From assembly GCF_000702665.1 (NCBI RefSeq), contig NZ_JNJA01000002.1, positions 496,001-560,000 on the forward strand: a stretch of 64,000 nt of DNA. The letters run 5' to 3'. Position 1 is the first letter of the stretch. The number at the start of each line of letters is the position of its first letter. A model generated the notes under the pieces. It made no database searches. It had not been told where the DNA came from and was given only the letters and a program-made list of their open reading frames with translations. A program made the position numbers and the translations under genes. Below, piece by piece: positions 8,239-16,169 of the stretch. Origin of the DNA: Solidesulfovibrio alcoholivorans DSM 5433. Lineage in GTDB: Bacteria > Desulfobacterota > Desulfovibrionia > Desulfovibrionales > Desulfovibrionaceae.

Positions 8239-8729
8239 GGCCGGTCCTCCTTCGCGGATACCGCTCCTGCCTGTCCCTGGCGAAACGCCGCGACCAGGGC
8301 GCGGAAACCCGGGCCTTGGCCGCGCATTTCCACGCCCTGGAAGCCGCATTCCCGGCCTATGTGCCGGCCCAGGCTGTTGACGAGGCAGGCCGCCTCGATC
8401 GAAGGCGGGCGCGTGCCCTCGATCCAGAGCACGATGCGTCCCACGCCTTCGCTTAGGGCCCGCACCAGCCTGTCGCCGAGCCGCGCCGCCTGGGCCGCGT
8501 CCAGGTCGCAGCGCAGGCGCATGTCGTAGCGCGGCCCCGCGGCCCGCGACGGCGGCGGTCCGGCGAGGTGCTCCCGGCGCGGAAAATTTCGGACCTGGGC
8601 CGGAAACCGGACGCTTGGCGGCCCGGCGTCCAGGCGGACGGCGCGCCGGTTCGGGGCGTCCGGTCCGGCAGGGATGGGGTTTTGCGGCGGGGGCAGGCCC
8701 GTCTGCGGATGGCTTGTGTCGTCTCGCAT
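8235..8729 (-). CDS. Hypothetical 164-residue protein
   Basis: Starts at the ATG at 8729, which has GAGGAGACG before it. The first about 65 residues are Pro/Arg-rich and probably disordered. The second half (MRLRCDLDAAQAARLGDRLVR..., VGRIVLWIEGT, IEAACLVNSLGRHIG) reads as an alternating helix/strand domain, faintly STAS-like in rhythm. That is only an impression. It forms a two-gene operon with the 55-residue membrane protein downstream (four-base overlap). Confidence 0.55.
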   Translation of the reverse strand: MRDDTSHPQTGLPPPQNPIPAGPDAPNRRAVRLDAGPPSVRFPAQVRNFPRREHLAGPPPSRAAGPRYDMRLRCDLDAAQAARLGDRLVRALSEGVGRIVLWIEGTRPPSIEAACLVNSLGRHIGRECGFQGVEMRGQGPGFRALVAAFRQGQAGAVSAKEDRP

Positions 8730-8801
8730 CGTCTCCTCGCTTTGTGTTGTCTTTCCCGGCCAGATGTATTCCGGGCCGCGTTTGCTGCAATCGGGCTGCC
8801 T

Positions 8802-8850
8802 CCCGCAGAAATGCGGGAAAATCTCCCGGATTTTCGGGGAGCGTCTCCCG
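8802..8850. other. Three tandem hairpins in a divergent intergenic region
   Basis: CCCGC/GCGGG (8802-8817), AAAATC/GATTTT (8818-8834) and CGGGGAG/CTCCCG (8835-8850) follow each other without spacing. The region separates the small minus-strand operon (start 8729) from the glutamate-synthase-like gene (start 8972). It could be a structured leader or an operator array for either side. No known riboswitch is recognised. Confidence 0.4.
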
Positions 8851-8971
8851 ACCATGACGGGAAGATGCCTCTCGACGCATGGGAATTTTCGGCGTTTACG
8901 GTTGTCGGCGCGCGCGGGCCGGGCATGATGCTTTTGGCGAAGCGCCCACATCAAACCGAATGAGGAACAGC

Positions 8972-10612
8972 ATGCAGCAGTGGCAAAAAACGAATGACGT
9001 GCTGGGGACCGCCAACCGGGGCACGCCGGTGGAATCGGGGTTGTGCAGTCTGTGCCGGGCGGACTGCGCCGGCCGGTGCGAGACGTGGCTGTCGAGCCTG
9101 GCCGGGCGCGCCATGCTCTATCCCCGGGATTTCGGCATGATCACCGCCGGCAGCGGCAACGCCTGCGAAACGGGCGTCTCCTACAACGCACTGCGCATCC
9201 AGGGCCGTGTCTACGGGGCCGAGGGGCAGGCGGCGCATCTGTCGCAAAACGCGGACGACTGCCTTTTCACCAACGTGGGCCTGGAGACGTCCTTCGGGGC
9301 CGCGCAGAAGACCAGGGCCAGGCTGCCGCTCATGACCGGGGCGCTCGGCTCGACCATGATCGCCGCGCGGTACTGGAACTGTCTGGCCGTGGGCTGCGCC
9401 CTGGCGGGCGTGCCCATCGTGATCGGGGAAAACGTCGTCGGCATCGACAAGGCGGCGGTCTTCGAGAACGGCCGCGTCGTGCGCGCGCCGGAACTCGACC
9501 GGCGCATCGCCATGTACCGGCGCTACGCCGACGACTCCGGCGGCGTCATCGTCCAGCTCAATGTCGAGGACGCCCGCAACGGCGTAGGCCGCTACGTCAT
9601 CGAGAAATACGGCCCGGACATCGTTATTGAACTCAAATGGGGGCAGGGGGCGAAGAACATCGGCGGCGAGATCAAGGTCAGGGACATCGGCTACGCCCGG
9701 TTTCTCAAGGCGCGCGGCTACCTCGTGGATCCCGATCCCGAGGACCCGGCCGTTGTCGAGGCGTTCGCCTCCGGCGCGGTGCGGGAATTCGCCCGCCACA
9801 GCCGGCTCGGCTACGTCGAAGCCACGGATGCCGGGGCCGTGGCCGAAGCGTTTCTGGAAACCGTCGCCGCCCTGCGCGGTCTCGGATTCTCCCGCATTTC
9901 GCTCAAGACCGGCGCCTACGGCATGGAAGCCCTGGCCCTGGCCATCCGCCTGGCCTGCGACGCCGGCATCGACCTGCTCACCGTGGACGGGGCCGGCGGC
10001 GGCACGGGCATGAGCCCCTGGAACATGATGGAGACCTGGGGCGTGCCCGCAATCCTGCTGCATGCCAAGGCTCGGGAATACGCGGCGCTGCTGGCGGCTT
10101 CGGGCCGGCGGCCGGCGGACATGGCCTTTGCCGGGGGGCTCGCCCGCGAGGACCACATTTTCAAGGCCCTGGCCCTGGGCGCGCCGTACGTGAAGCTCGT
10201 CTGCATGGGCCGGGCGATGATGATCCCGGGGTTCGTCGGCTCCAATATCGAGGGCGTGCTCTACCCCGAACGCCGCGAAACCTTGGGCGGCAACTGGGAC
10301 GCGTTGCCCAAAAGCGTGGCGGCCCTGGGCGAGCGTCCGGAGCAGCTCTTCGCCGGCTGGCACACGCTCAAGGCGCGGCTCGGGGCGCGCGCCATGGCCG
10401 AGATTCCCCTGGGCGCGGTCGCGACCTGCACGCTGCTCGACAAGCTCGGGGCCGGGTTGCAGCAACTGCTGGCCGGGGCGCGGAAATTCCGCGTGGCCGA
10501 CATCGCCCGCGACGACGTGGTCGCGGCCAACCGCGAAACCGCGCGCGAGACGGGCCTTGAGTTCGTCACCGACGCAGAGGACGCCCTGGCCCGCAAGATC
10601 CTGCTCGGCTAG
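8972..10612 (+). CDS. FMN-binding glutamate-synthase-like protein with N-terminal Cys cluster
   Basis: 546 residues from the ATG at 8972 (GAGGAA just upstream). The body is the FMN-binding TIM-barrel domain of GltB (KWGQGAKNIGGEIKV, LTVDGAGGGTGMSPWNM, AFAGGLAREDHIFKALALGA, VKLVCMGRAMMIPGF). The glutamine amidotransferase domain is absent. So is the Cys motif that ligates the 3Fe-4S cluster of canonical GltB. Instead an N-terminal C-x2-C-x3-C-x3-C cluster (Cys25, 28, 32, 36) suggests an Fe-S or zinc site. Stand-alone GltB-domain proteins occur in anaerobes and archaea; the reaction here is uncertain. A rho-independent terminator follows. Confidence 0.85.
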   Translation: MQQWQKTNDVLGTANRGTPVESGLCSLCRADCAGRCETWLSSLAGRAMLYPRDFGMITAGSGNACETGVSYNALRIQGRVYGAEGQAAHLSQNADDCLFTNVGLETSFGAAQKTRARLPLMTGALGSTMIAARYWNCLAVGCALAGVPIVIGENVVGIDKAAVFENGRVVRAPELDRRIAMYRRYADDSGGVIVQLNVEDARNGVGRYVIEKYGPDIVIELKWGQGAKNIGGEIKVRDIGYARFLKARGYLVDPDPEDPAVVEAFASGAVREFARHSRLGYVEATDAGAVAEAFLETVAALRGLGFSRISLKTGAYGMEALALAIRLACDAGIDLLTVDGAGGGTGMSPWNMMETWGVPAILLHAKAREYAALLAASGRRPADMAFAGGLAREDHIFKALALGAPYVKLVCMGRAMMIPGFVGSNIEGVLYPERRETLGGNWDALPKSVAALGERPEQLFAGWHTLKARLGARAMAEIPLGAVATCTLLDKLGAGLQQLLAGARKFRVADIARDDVVAANRETARETGLEFVTDAEDALARKILLG

Positions 10613-10618
10613 GGCGGC

Positions 10619-10670
10619 AATCGGGGTGCGCCGGTCCGCCGGAGGACCGGCGCGCCCCGATTCTATTTTT
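10619..10670 (+). terminator. Rho-independent terminator
   Basis: A long GC stem (AATCGGGGTGCGCCGGTCC with GGACCGGCGCGCCCCGATT, one mismatch, loop GCCGGA) is followed by CTATTTTT. It lies seven bases after the glutamate-synthase-like gene. Confidence 0.9.
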
Positions 10671-10754
10671 CGAGGCATTCTTGCCTTCGCGCGGGCGGTT
10701 TGCCATACGGCCGGGAAGGCGTCGCGCAAGGCGGCGGTTCCGGCAGGCGGAAAG

Positions 10755-11903
10755 ATGGAAAAGACACGGTTGGGAAAGGATGCCGGGGAGGGCATGACGC
10801 CCCGGGATGCGGCCTCGCTCGTTGCGGCGCTCACCGAGCGCGTCAAGGAACTGGACTGCCTGTACGAGATCACCCGGCTGGCCCAGCGCGGCGACCTGGG
10901 CCTCGGCGAGATCCTGGCCGGTGCCTGCGACGTGCTGACACGGGCCTGGCAGTTTCCGGACATCGCCTGCGCGCGTGTGATTCTCGGAGGCCTCTCGCGC
11001 GCCACGGCCAATTACCGTCGCCCGGCGGACAAGCAGGCGAGCCCCGTTACGGTGGACGGCGAGGTGGTGGGCCGGGTGGAGGTGGGTTATCTGGAAAAGA
11101 TGCCACCCCTGGCCGAAGGGCCGTTTCTGCGCGAGGAGCGCCACCTTCTCGACGCCGTGGCCGACCACCTCGGCCGCATCGCCCAGTCCCGGCGCGACGC
11201 GGAACGGTTGCGCGAACTCTCCCGCGAGCTCCTGAAGGCCCAGGAACACGAACGCCAGCGTATCGCCCGGGAACTGCACGACGACGTGGCACAAGCCCTT
11301 TCCGCCACCCGCATGCGCCTTGACGGCCTCGTGCCGTTGCTTGCCGCCAAGGACGGCCCAGATGCCACAGGTGCCGCATGCGAGATCGTCATGGACGCTT
11401 CCGCACAGCTCGGCACGGCCGTGGCGTCCCTGCGCGACCTGGCCTACGGCCTGTTGCCTCCGGCGCTTGACCAGTTGGGCCTCGTGGGTACGGCCTTTCG
11501 CCTGTGCGAGGAATACGGCGCGCGCCACGGCGTGCGCATCGATTTCACCGCCGACGGCATGGAGGCCGTGCGCCTGCCCTTCGAGACGAGCATCAACCTC
11601 TACCGCGTGCTTCAGGAATGCCTGTCCAACGCCTGCCGCCACGGCGGGGCGCGGCGCATCGGCGTGCGCCTGATCGCCTCCCATCCGCACTGCCTGCTGC
11701 GCGTGGCCGACGACGGCAAGGGTTTCGACGCGGCAAACCGCCTGCCCCGGGCGCTTGCGGAAAAGCGCATGGGCGTGTGGAGCATGCGCGAACGCATGCG
11801 GTTGCTCGGCGGCCGGCTGCGGCTTACGTCGCGGCCGGGCAAGGGCACGACGGTCACGGCCGAGGTGCCGATCACGGAGGGGGCGGCATGTCCGAAGCCC
11901 TGA
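10755..11903 (+). CDS. Soluble NarL-type sensor histidine kinase
   Basis: 382 residues, no membrane segment. The N-terminal half is a GAF-like cytosolic input domain. The HisKA_3 dimerisation helix has the phospho-acceptor His175 in ERQRIARELHDDVAQALSA. The HATPase_c domain follows (N box LQECLSNACRHG, G boxes VADDGKGFD and GVWSMRERM). It phosphorylates the response regulator encoded next, whose start lies 16 bases inside this gene. Start choice between the ATG at 10755 and the ATG at 10794 (better ribosome site GGGGAGGGC) is open. Signal unknown. Confidence 0.88.
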   Translation: MEKTRLGKDAGEGMTPRDAASLVAALTERVKELDCLYEITRLAQRGDLGLGEILAGACDVLTRAWQFPDIACARVILGGLSRATANYRRPADKQASPVTVDGEVVGRVEVGYLEKMPPLAEGPFLREERHLLDAVADHLGRIAQSRRDAERLRELSRELLKAQEHERQRIARELHDDVAQALSATRMRLDGLVPLLAAKDGPDATGAACEIVMDASAQLGTAVASLRDLAYGLLPPALDQLGLVGTAFRLCEEYGARHGVRIDFTADGMEAVRLPFETSINLYRVLQECLSNACRHGGARRIGVRLIASHPHCLLRVADDGKGFDAANRLPRALAEKRMGVWSMRERMRLLGGRLRLTSRPGKGTTVTAEVPITEGAACPKP

Positions 11904-12565
11904 AGGTCCTGCTCGTGGACGACCATCCGCTTTTTCGGGAGGGACTGCGCGCGATCCTTGGCCGGGAGCCAGGCTACGTCGTGGTCGGCGAGGCCGGCAC
12001 GGCGGGCGAGGCCCTGCGCCTGGCCGACGAACTCGTCCCGGATGTCGTGTTGCTCGACATCGCCTTGCCCGACGCCGGCGGCATCGAGGTCATCGGCCAG
12101 TTGCGCGCCCTGGCCGCGCCGCCGCAGGTGCTCGTGGTCAGCATGCACGCGCGGCTCGACATCGTGGCCGAGAGCATGCGCGCCGGAGCCATGGGCTACG
12201 TGGTCAAGGATTCCGCCGCCGGGAGCCTCATCGCCGGCCTTGCCGCGCTCGCGCGCGGGGAGCGCTACCTCGACGGGGCTATCGCGCCGCAACTGCTCGA
12301 CCGGCTCGACGCCTACGCCGCGCGCCGGGTGCGCCCCGCCGATCCGGCCTACGAGACGCTCACGCGCCGCGAACAGCAGGTGCTGCGACTGCTCGCCGAA
12401 GGCCGCGGCGTGGCCGAGATCGCGGCCGGCCTCTATATTTCCCGCAAGACCGTGGAAAACCATCGCTCCAACATCTTCGGCAAGCTCGGGCTCTCGAACC
12501 TGGCCGAACTCGTGCACTACGCCGCCCGCATGGGACTCGTCGATCTGGACGGGGAGGAGGGCTAG
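11888..12565 (+). CDS. NarL/FixJ-family response regulator
   Basis: 225 residues. The receiver domain (acidic pair Asp11-Asp12, phospho-acceptor Asp57 in VVLLDIALPD, Lys in VVKDSAAG) is joined to a LuxR-type helix-turn-helix (LTRREQQVLRLLAEG, YISRKTVENHRSNIFGKLG). It overlaps the kinase gene, so the two form one translationally coupled pair. Target genes are not evident. It converges on the GNAT gene with a five-base gap. Confidence 0.93.
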   Translation: MSEALKVLLVDDHPLFREGLRAILGREPGYVVVGEAGTAGEALRLADELVPDVVLLDIALPDAGGIEVIGQLRALAAPPQVLVVSMHARLDIVAESMRAGAMGYVVKDSAAGSLIAGLAALARGERYLDGAIAPQLLDRLDAYAARRVRPADPAYETLTRREQQVLRLLAEGRGVAEIAAGLYISRKTVENHRSNIFGKLGLSNLAELVHYAARMGLVDLDGEEG

Positions 12566-12570
12566 GGGCG

Positions 12571-13014
12571 CTAACGCGTGCGCGTCATGTGCAGCAACGG
12601 ATAGGGCTTGCCCTGGCCGTCGCACGGGGAGCGGCCGACGACTGTGAAACCGCGCCGTTTGTAGAAGGCGAGGGCGGCGGCGTTTTGCTCGTTGACGTCC
12701 ACATCCGTCGCGCCGAGCGTCTCCACGGCGCACGTCAGCAGCGCGGAGCCGATGCCCTGGCCGAAGCAGGCCGGCGCGACGAAGAGCATCTCGATTTTCC
12801 CCGCAGCCACGCCGACAAATCCCAGCGCCGCGCCGGAAACGTCCCGCGCGCAACGTAGCGCCACCGCCGCGAGATAGGTGTCGCGCACGAGCGGCTTGAA
12901 GACGCGGATATCCGCTTCCGTAACGAAAGAATGCGTTGCGCGGACCGAGGCTTCCCAGAGCTCGGCGAGGGCCGGGTATTCGTCGGGCGTGGCGGCCGTG
13001 ATGCGGGGAGGCAT
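12571..13014 (-). CDS. GNAT-family N-acetyltransferase
   Basis: 147 residues. The acetyl-CoA pyrophosphate loop is seen in LFVAPACFGQGIGSALL, and the C-terminal AAALAFYKRRGFTVVGR matches GNAT motif B. It resembles the YjaB-like small acetyltransferases. Substrate unknown. It lies 16 bases downstream of maf on the same strand, so the two are probably co-transcribed. Confidence 0.85.
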   Translation of the reverse strand: MPPRITAATPDEYPALAELWEASVRATHSFVTEADIRVFKPLVRDTYLAAVALRCARDVSGAALGFVGVAAGKIEMLFVAPACFGQGIGSALLTCAVETLGATDVDVNEQNAAALAFYKRRGFTVVGRSPCDGQGKPYPLLHMTRTR

Positions 13015-13030
13015 GGGGCTTTTTCGAGAC

Positions 13031-13609
13031 TCAGGCCGACATGGCGATACGCGGCCGCAGCAAGGCGGCGACTTCCGCCAGCGGCAGGCCGACCACGTTG
13101 GTATAAGAGCCGTGGATTTCCGTGATGAACGCCGCGGCCTTGCCCTGGATGGCGTAGGCCCCGGCCTTGTCCATGGGTTCGCCCGTGGCCACGTAGGCGG
13201 CGATGGCGTCCTCGGAAAGGGGCGTCATGTGCACGTCCGTCGCAACGGTGAACACCTCGGGCTCGGCGGCGAGGCCGAAGAGCGCGCAGCCCGTCATGAC
13301 CTGATGCACGCGGCCGGAAAGCAGCCCGAGCATCCTTTTCGCGTCCGCCGCGTCGCGCGGCTTGCCCAAAATCACGTCGCCCACGGCCACCACCGAGTCC
13401 GCGCCGAGCACCACGGCGTCGGGATGCGCCCGCGCCACGGCCGCCGCCTTGAGCCGGGCCATGCGCGCGGCATAGGCGGCGGGCAACTCGCCGAAATCGG
13501 GTTCCGGCTCCTCGGCCGGACTTGGCACGATGGTGAAGGGAATGCCGGCCAGCGTCAGCAGTGCCTTGCGGCGCGGCGAGGTCGAAGCCAGAATCAGATC
13601 CTTGTGCAT
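13031..13609 (-). CDS. maf: Maf-family nucleotide pyrophosphatase
   Basis: 192 residues, full length for the family. The signature LILASTSPRRKALLTLAG opens the protein. The conserved GADSVV and GKPRDAADAKRMLGLLSGR blocks follow, and AGAYAIQGKAAAFI and GSYTNVVGLPL close it. Maf proteins hydrolyse non-canonical or canonical nucleoside triphosphates (dTTP/UTP or modified nucleotides) and protect against mis-incorporation. The upstream leader is AT-rich and has the inverted repeat GAATTACCATAATTC (13637-13651). Confidence 0.92.
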   Translation of the reverse strand: MHKDLILASTSPRRKALLTLAGIPFTIVPSPAEEPEPDFGELPAAYAARMARLKAAAVARAHPDAVVLGADSVVAVGDVILGKPRDAADAKRMLGLLSGRVHQVMTGCALFGLAAEPEVFTVATDVHMTPLSEDAIAAYVATGEPMDKAGAYAIQGKAAAFITEIHGSYTNVVGLPLAEVAALLRPRIAMSA

Positions 13610-13636
13610 AACTCTCGTATTTATCCGAAATAAAAT

Positions 13637-13651
13637 GAATTACCATAATTC
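13637..13651. promoter_or_regulatory. Inverted repeat in the AT-rich leader of maf
   Basis: GAATTA, CCA, TAATTC is a seven-base-arm inverted repeat 28-42 bases upstream of the maf start, in the most AT-rich stretch of this neighbourhood. It may be an operator or part of the promoter. No regulator can be named. Confidence 0.3.
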
Positions 13652-13653
13652 CC

Positions 13654-13777
13654 AGAGAGGAATTTCTTCCCGAAGACGCGTCGAAATGACGGGCGCGGCC
13701 GTTGCGACGCGCGCGGTGTGCGCCCCTTTCGGGGTGGTCCAGGAGGGGCCCCCGGCCTCTCCTGGCCGCCGGAGGCA
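13654..13777 (+). repeat. Palindromic repeat, copy D, extended form
   Basis: The left part AGAGAGGAATT and CGAAGACGCGTCG is shared with copy F. About 50 bases later comes the core: GGTCCAGGAGGGG, loop, CTCTCCTGG, CCGCCGGAGGC. It lies upstream of maf and 45 bases after the stop of the Tat-exported protein gene, with its tail facing that stop. Confidence 0.75.
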
Positions 13778-13822
13778 TTCTCCCCTCTCCCTCTTTCTCC
13801 CCTTCTCGCTCCCCCCTCCCGT

Positions 13823-14719
13823 TTACGCGGGTTTATTGCCGGGGAATTTCGGCGTTTCGGTATCCCAGTTCTGGGTGACGGGGCGGTTGCGCTTGTAGCG
13901 GAAATCGCACAGCGCATCGCCCTGGGCGAGGGTGTGCTGGCGCGAGAGCCCCGTGCCCTGGGCGCGGGAGGCCAGGAAGTCGTTGAGGCAGTAGTAGGGG
14001 GCGACGGCCATGGCCCCTTGGGCCTTGAAGAACTTGACCGCGCCGCATTCCGTGTAGTCGTAGCCGAGGTCGTAGGTCTTGCCGTCGCCGGGGAGAACCT
14101 TGCCGATCCAGTCGCCGGGGTATTTCTTCTTCTGGCTCTCGGTGGCCCAGTCCTGGAGCGACTGGAGGTAGGCCACGGAAAAGAGCGCCGCGCCCATGGC
14201 CTTGGCTTTTTGCGGCGGTACGGCGGCCCAGTCCGCGGCGTAGAGGTCGTAGAGCAGGCGGCCGGAGTCCTTGGCGGTCATGCCTTTCTCGCCCATCGCC
14301 TGGTAGAGGGCTGTGAGCCAGCCGGCCATGATGAGGAAGGGCTGGTTGCGGTTGGTCGCGCCGCCGATGTCGGGCATGCCGGGCAGCATGCGGTCATAGC
14401 GGCGCAGGGCGTCGTCGGCGATGGCCTGCGCCGTGGGTTCGGCAGTGCGGGCGGCGAGCCAGTGTTCGGCCCCGGCGCACACGCCTTTGAAGTCGGTGAG
14501 GAGCTTGTCGCGGTTGGCGACGTAAAAATTGACTGCCGGCGTTGCGGCAGGGGCCGCCGCGGCGGAGGGAGCCGGCGTGGCGGCTTTTTTCGCCAATGCG
14601 GGCCACGGCAGCATGCAGGCGCAGGCGCCCACCAGCCCGGCACGCAGGAAAAAGCGTCTGGTGATCCCCTGCCGCAGAAAAGAATGCTGCAAATATCTCA
14701 CGTCATGCATCCGATGCAC
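13823..14719 (-). CDS. Tat-exported ATC-hydrolase-like protein
   Basis: 298 residues from the GTG at 14719, which has AAAGGGGA upstream; an ATG at 14710 is the alternative. A twin-arginine signal (ITRRFFLRAG then a hydrophobic stretch ending WPALA) indicates folded export. The C-terminal region has the pattern of the L-2-amino-thiazoline-4-carboxylate hydrolase family (YTECGAVKFF, YYCLNDF, RQHTLAQGDALCDFRYKR). True ATC hydrolases open the thiazoline ring towards cysteine. Here an Ala/Pro linker and a central helical domain differ from characterised enzymes, so the substrate is uncertain. It lies downstream of lpd but beyond a strong hairpin. Confidence 0.75.
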   Translation of the reverse strand: MHRMHDVRYLQHSFLRQGITRRFFLRAGLVGACACMLPWPALAKKAATPAPSAAAAPAATPAVNFYVANRDKLLTDFKGVCAGAEHWLAARTAEPTAQAIADDALRRYDRMLPGMPDIGGATNRNQPFLIMAGWLTALYQAMGEKGMTAKDSGRLLYDLYAADWAAVPPQKAKAMGAALFSVAYLQSLQDWATESQKKKYPGDWIGKVLPGDGKTYDLGYDYTECGAVKFFKAQGAMAVAPYYCLNDFLASRAQGTGLSRQHTLAQGDALCDFRYKRNRPVTQNWDTETPKFPGNKPA

Positions 14720-14752
14720 GGCAATCCCCTTTGAAAGTTCTGGAAAGGGGGC

Positions 14753-14788
14753 GCGGGGGAAAACTTCTTTCAAGAAGTTTTCCCCCGC
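14753..14788. terminator. Perfect 17-bp inverted repeat after lpd
   Basis: GCGGGGGAAAACTTCTT pairs perfectly with AAGAAGTTTTCCCCCGC, leaving only two unpaired central bases. It starts seven bases after the lpd stop on the minus strand. There is no U tract, but stability and position suggest it ends the gcv operon or marks an RNA-processing site. Confidence 0.65.
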
Positions 14789-14795
14789 ATCTATT

Positions 14796-16169
14796 TTACG
14801 CTTTCGTTTTCACTTCCGCCAACAGCGCGGCGCGCAGGGTCTCGTCGAGGCCCGGGTGGGGGAAGACGAGCGCTTCGCAGCGCTCCCGCGTCCAGCCCCC
14901 GGACACGATGACCGTGGCCAGCGTGCCCATGGTTGACGCGCCGTGCCCCACGGCCGTGATGCCCGTCACCTTGCCCTCGCGCCAGACGACGCGGGCGAAA
15001 CCGGCCGTGTCGCTGTGGGCCTGGGCGATGGGGTTGGCCACGAAGGCGGCCTCCGAAACCGCGTCGCCCGGGGCGGCGATGGCCCCCACGCGCATGATCT
15101 CCGGCACGCCGTAATAACAGCCCGGGATCGGCCCGGGCGCGTAAGGCCCCGTTTCCAGGCCCGCGGCGTGGCGCGCGGCGTAGACGCCCTGGCTCGAGGC
15201 GGCATGGGCGAGCAGCACCCGGCCGTTGCAGTCGCCCACGGCATAGATTCCCGGCGCGGTCCGCAAGGCGTCGTCCGTCTTGATCCAGGCCCGGTTGGGC
15301 GCGGGGTCGGCAAAGGTCGCGCCGAGTTCGGCCAGCCCCGGCACCATGGTCGCGGCGAAGCGGCCGATGGCGACAAGGGCTTTTTCGGCAACGAGCGTCT
15401 CGCCGCCGGCCAGCGTCATGCGGGCCATGCCGTCCTCGTCCGTGACCAGGCTTTCCACCTTGACGCCGGCCCGGGCGTCGATGCCTTTCCTGCGCATGAC
15501 CTGGGCGACGACCTTGGCCACGTCCGGATCCTCGGCCGGGGCCAGGCGCGGCGCGGCGTCGACCAGCGTCACCTTGGTGCCCAGGCGGCGGTAGATTTCG
15601 GAGATTTCGAGGCCAATGGCCCCGGCCCCGACGATGAGGAGGCTTTTGGGGGCTTCGTTGAAATCGAGCACCGGCGCGACGCCGAGCACGGCCTTGCCGT
15701 CGGGCTTGACGCCCGGAAAGGCGGCCGCGCGCGAGCCCAGGGCCAGGATCAGCGCGTCGAAGGGGATGGCCTCGGTTGTGCCGCCGGCCGCCACATGGGC
15801 CACGCCGGGGGCGACGCCGGCGAGGTTGCCGGAAACGAGCCGGATGCCGGCCGTCTCCAGGCGCTTGGCCATGGCTGCGTGGGTCGCGGCCTGGAGTTTT
15901 CTCTTCTTCGCCTGCACGGCGGCGAGGTCCACCGTGACCGCGCCCGAGGCCAGCTTCTGCCTGGATTGGGCTTCCAGGGCCTCGATGGCGAGTGTCGCGG
16001 CGAGCAGGTGCTTGGTCGGGATGCAGCCCCAGTTGAGGCAGGTGCCGCCGAGCTTGCCGCGTTCGACGAGCGTGACGGCAAGGCCCGCCGCCGCGCCGGC
16101 CAGGGCCGCGTCGTAGCCGCCGGGGCCGGCCCCGACCACGACAAGGCGTTTGGCCGGACTAGAGGTCAT
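14796..16169 (-). CDS. lpdA: Dihydrolipoyl dehydrogenase (L-protein)
   Basis: 457 residues. FAD-binding GxGxxG (VVGAGPGGYDAALA) is followed by the redox disulfide Cys44/Cys49 in GGTCLNWGCIPTK. The NAD-binding Rossmann motif (LLIVGAGAIGLEISEIYRRLG), the FAD motif GIYAVGDCNG and the interface His/Glu in VFPHPGLDETL follow. It reoxidises the dihydrolipoyl arm of GcvH with NAD+. It is the last gene of gcvH-gcvPA-gcvPB-lpdA and overlaps gcvPB by 11 bases, so it is probably dedicated to the glycine cleavage/synthase system. Confidence 0.95.
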   Translation of the reverse strand: MTSSPAKRLVVVGAGPGGYDAALAGAAAGLAVTLVERGKLGGTCLNWGCIPTKHLLAATLAIEALEAQSRQKLASGAVTVDLAAVQAKKRKLQAATHAAMAKRLETAGIRLVSGNLAGVAPGVAHVAAGGTTEAIPFDALILALGSRAAAFPGVKPDGKAVLGVAPVLDFNEAPKSLLIVGAGAIGLEISEIYRRLGTKVTLVDAAPRLAPAEDPDVAKVVAQVMRRKGIDARAGVKVESLVTDEDGMARMTLAGGETLVAEKALVAIGRFAATMVPGLAELGATFADPAPNRAWIKTDDALRTAPGIYAVGDCNGRVLLAHAASSQGVYAARHAAGLETGPYAPGPIPGCYYGVPEIMRVGAIAAPGDAVSEAAFVANPIAQAHSDTAGFARVVWREGKVTGITAVGHGASTMGTLATVIVSGGWTRERCEALVFPHPGLDETLRAALLAEVKTKA

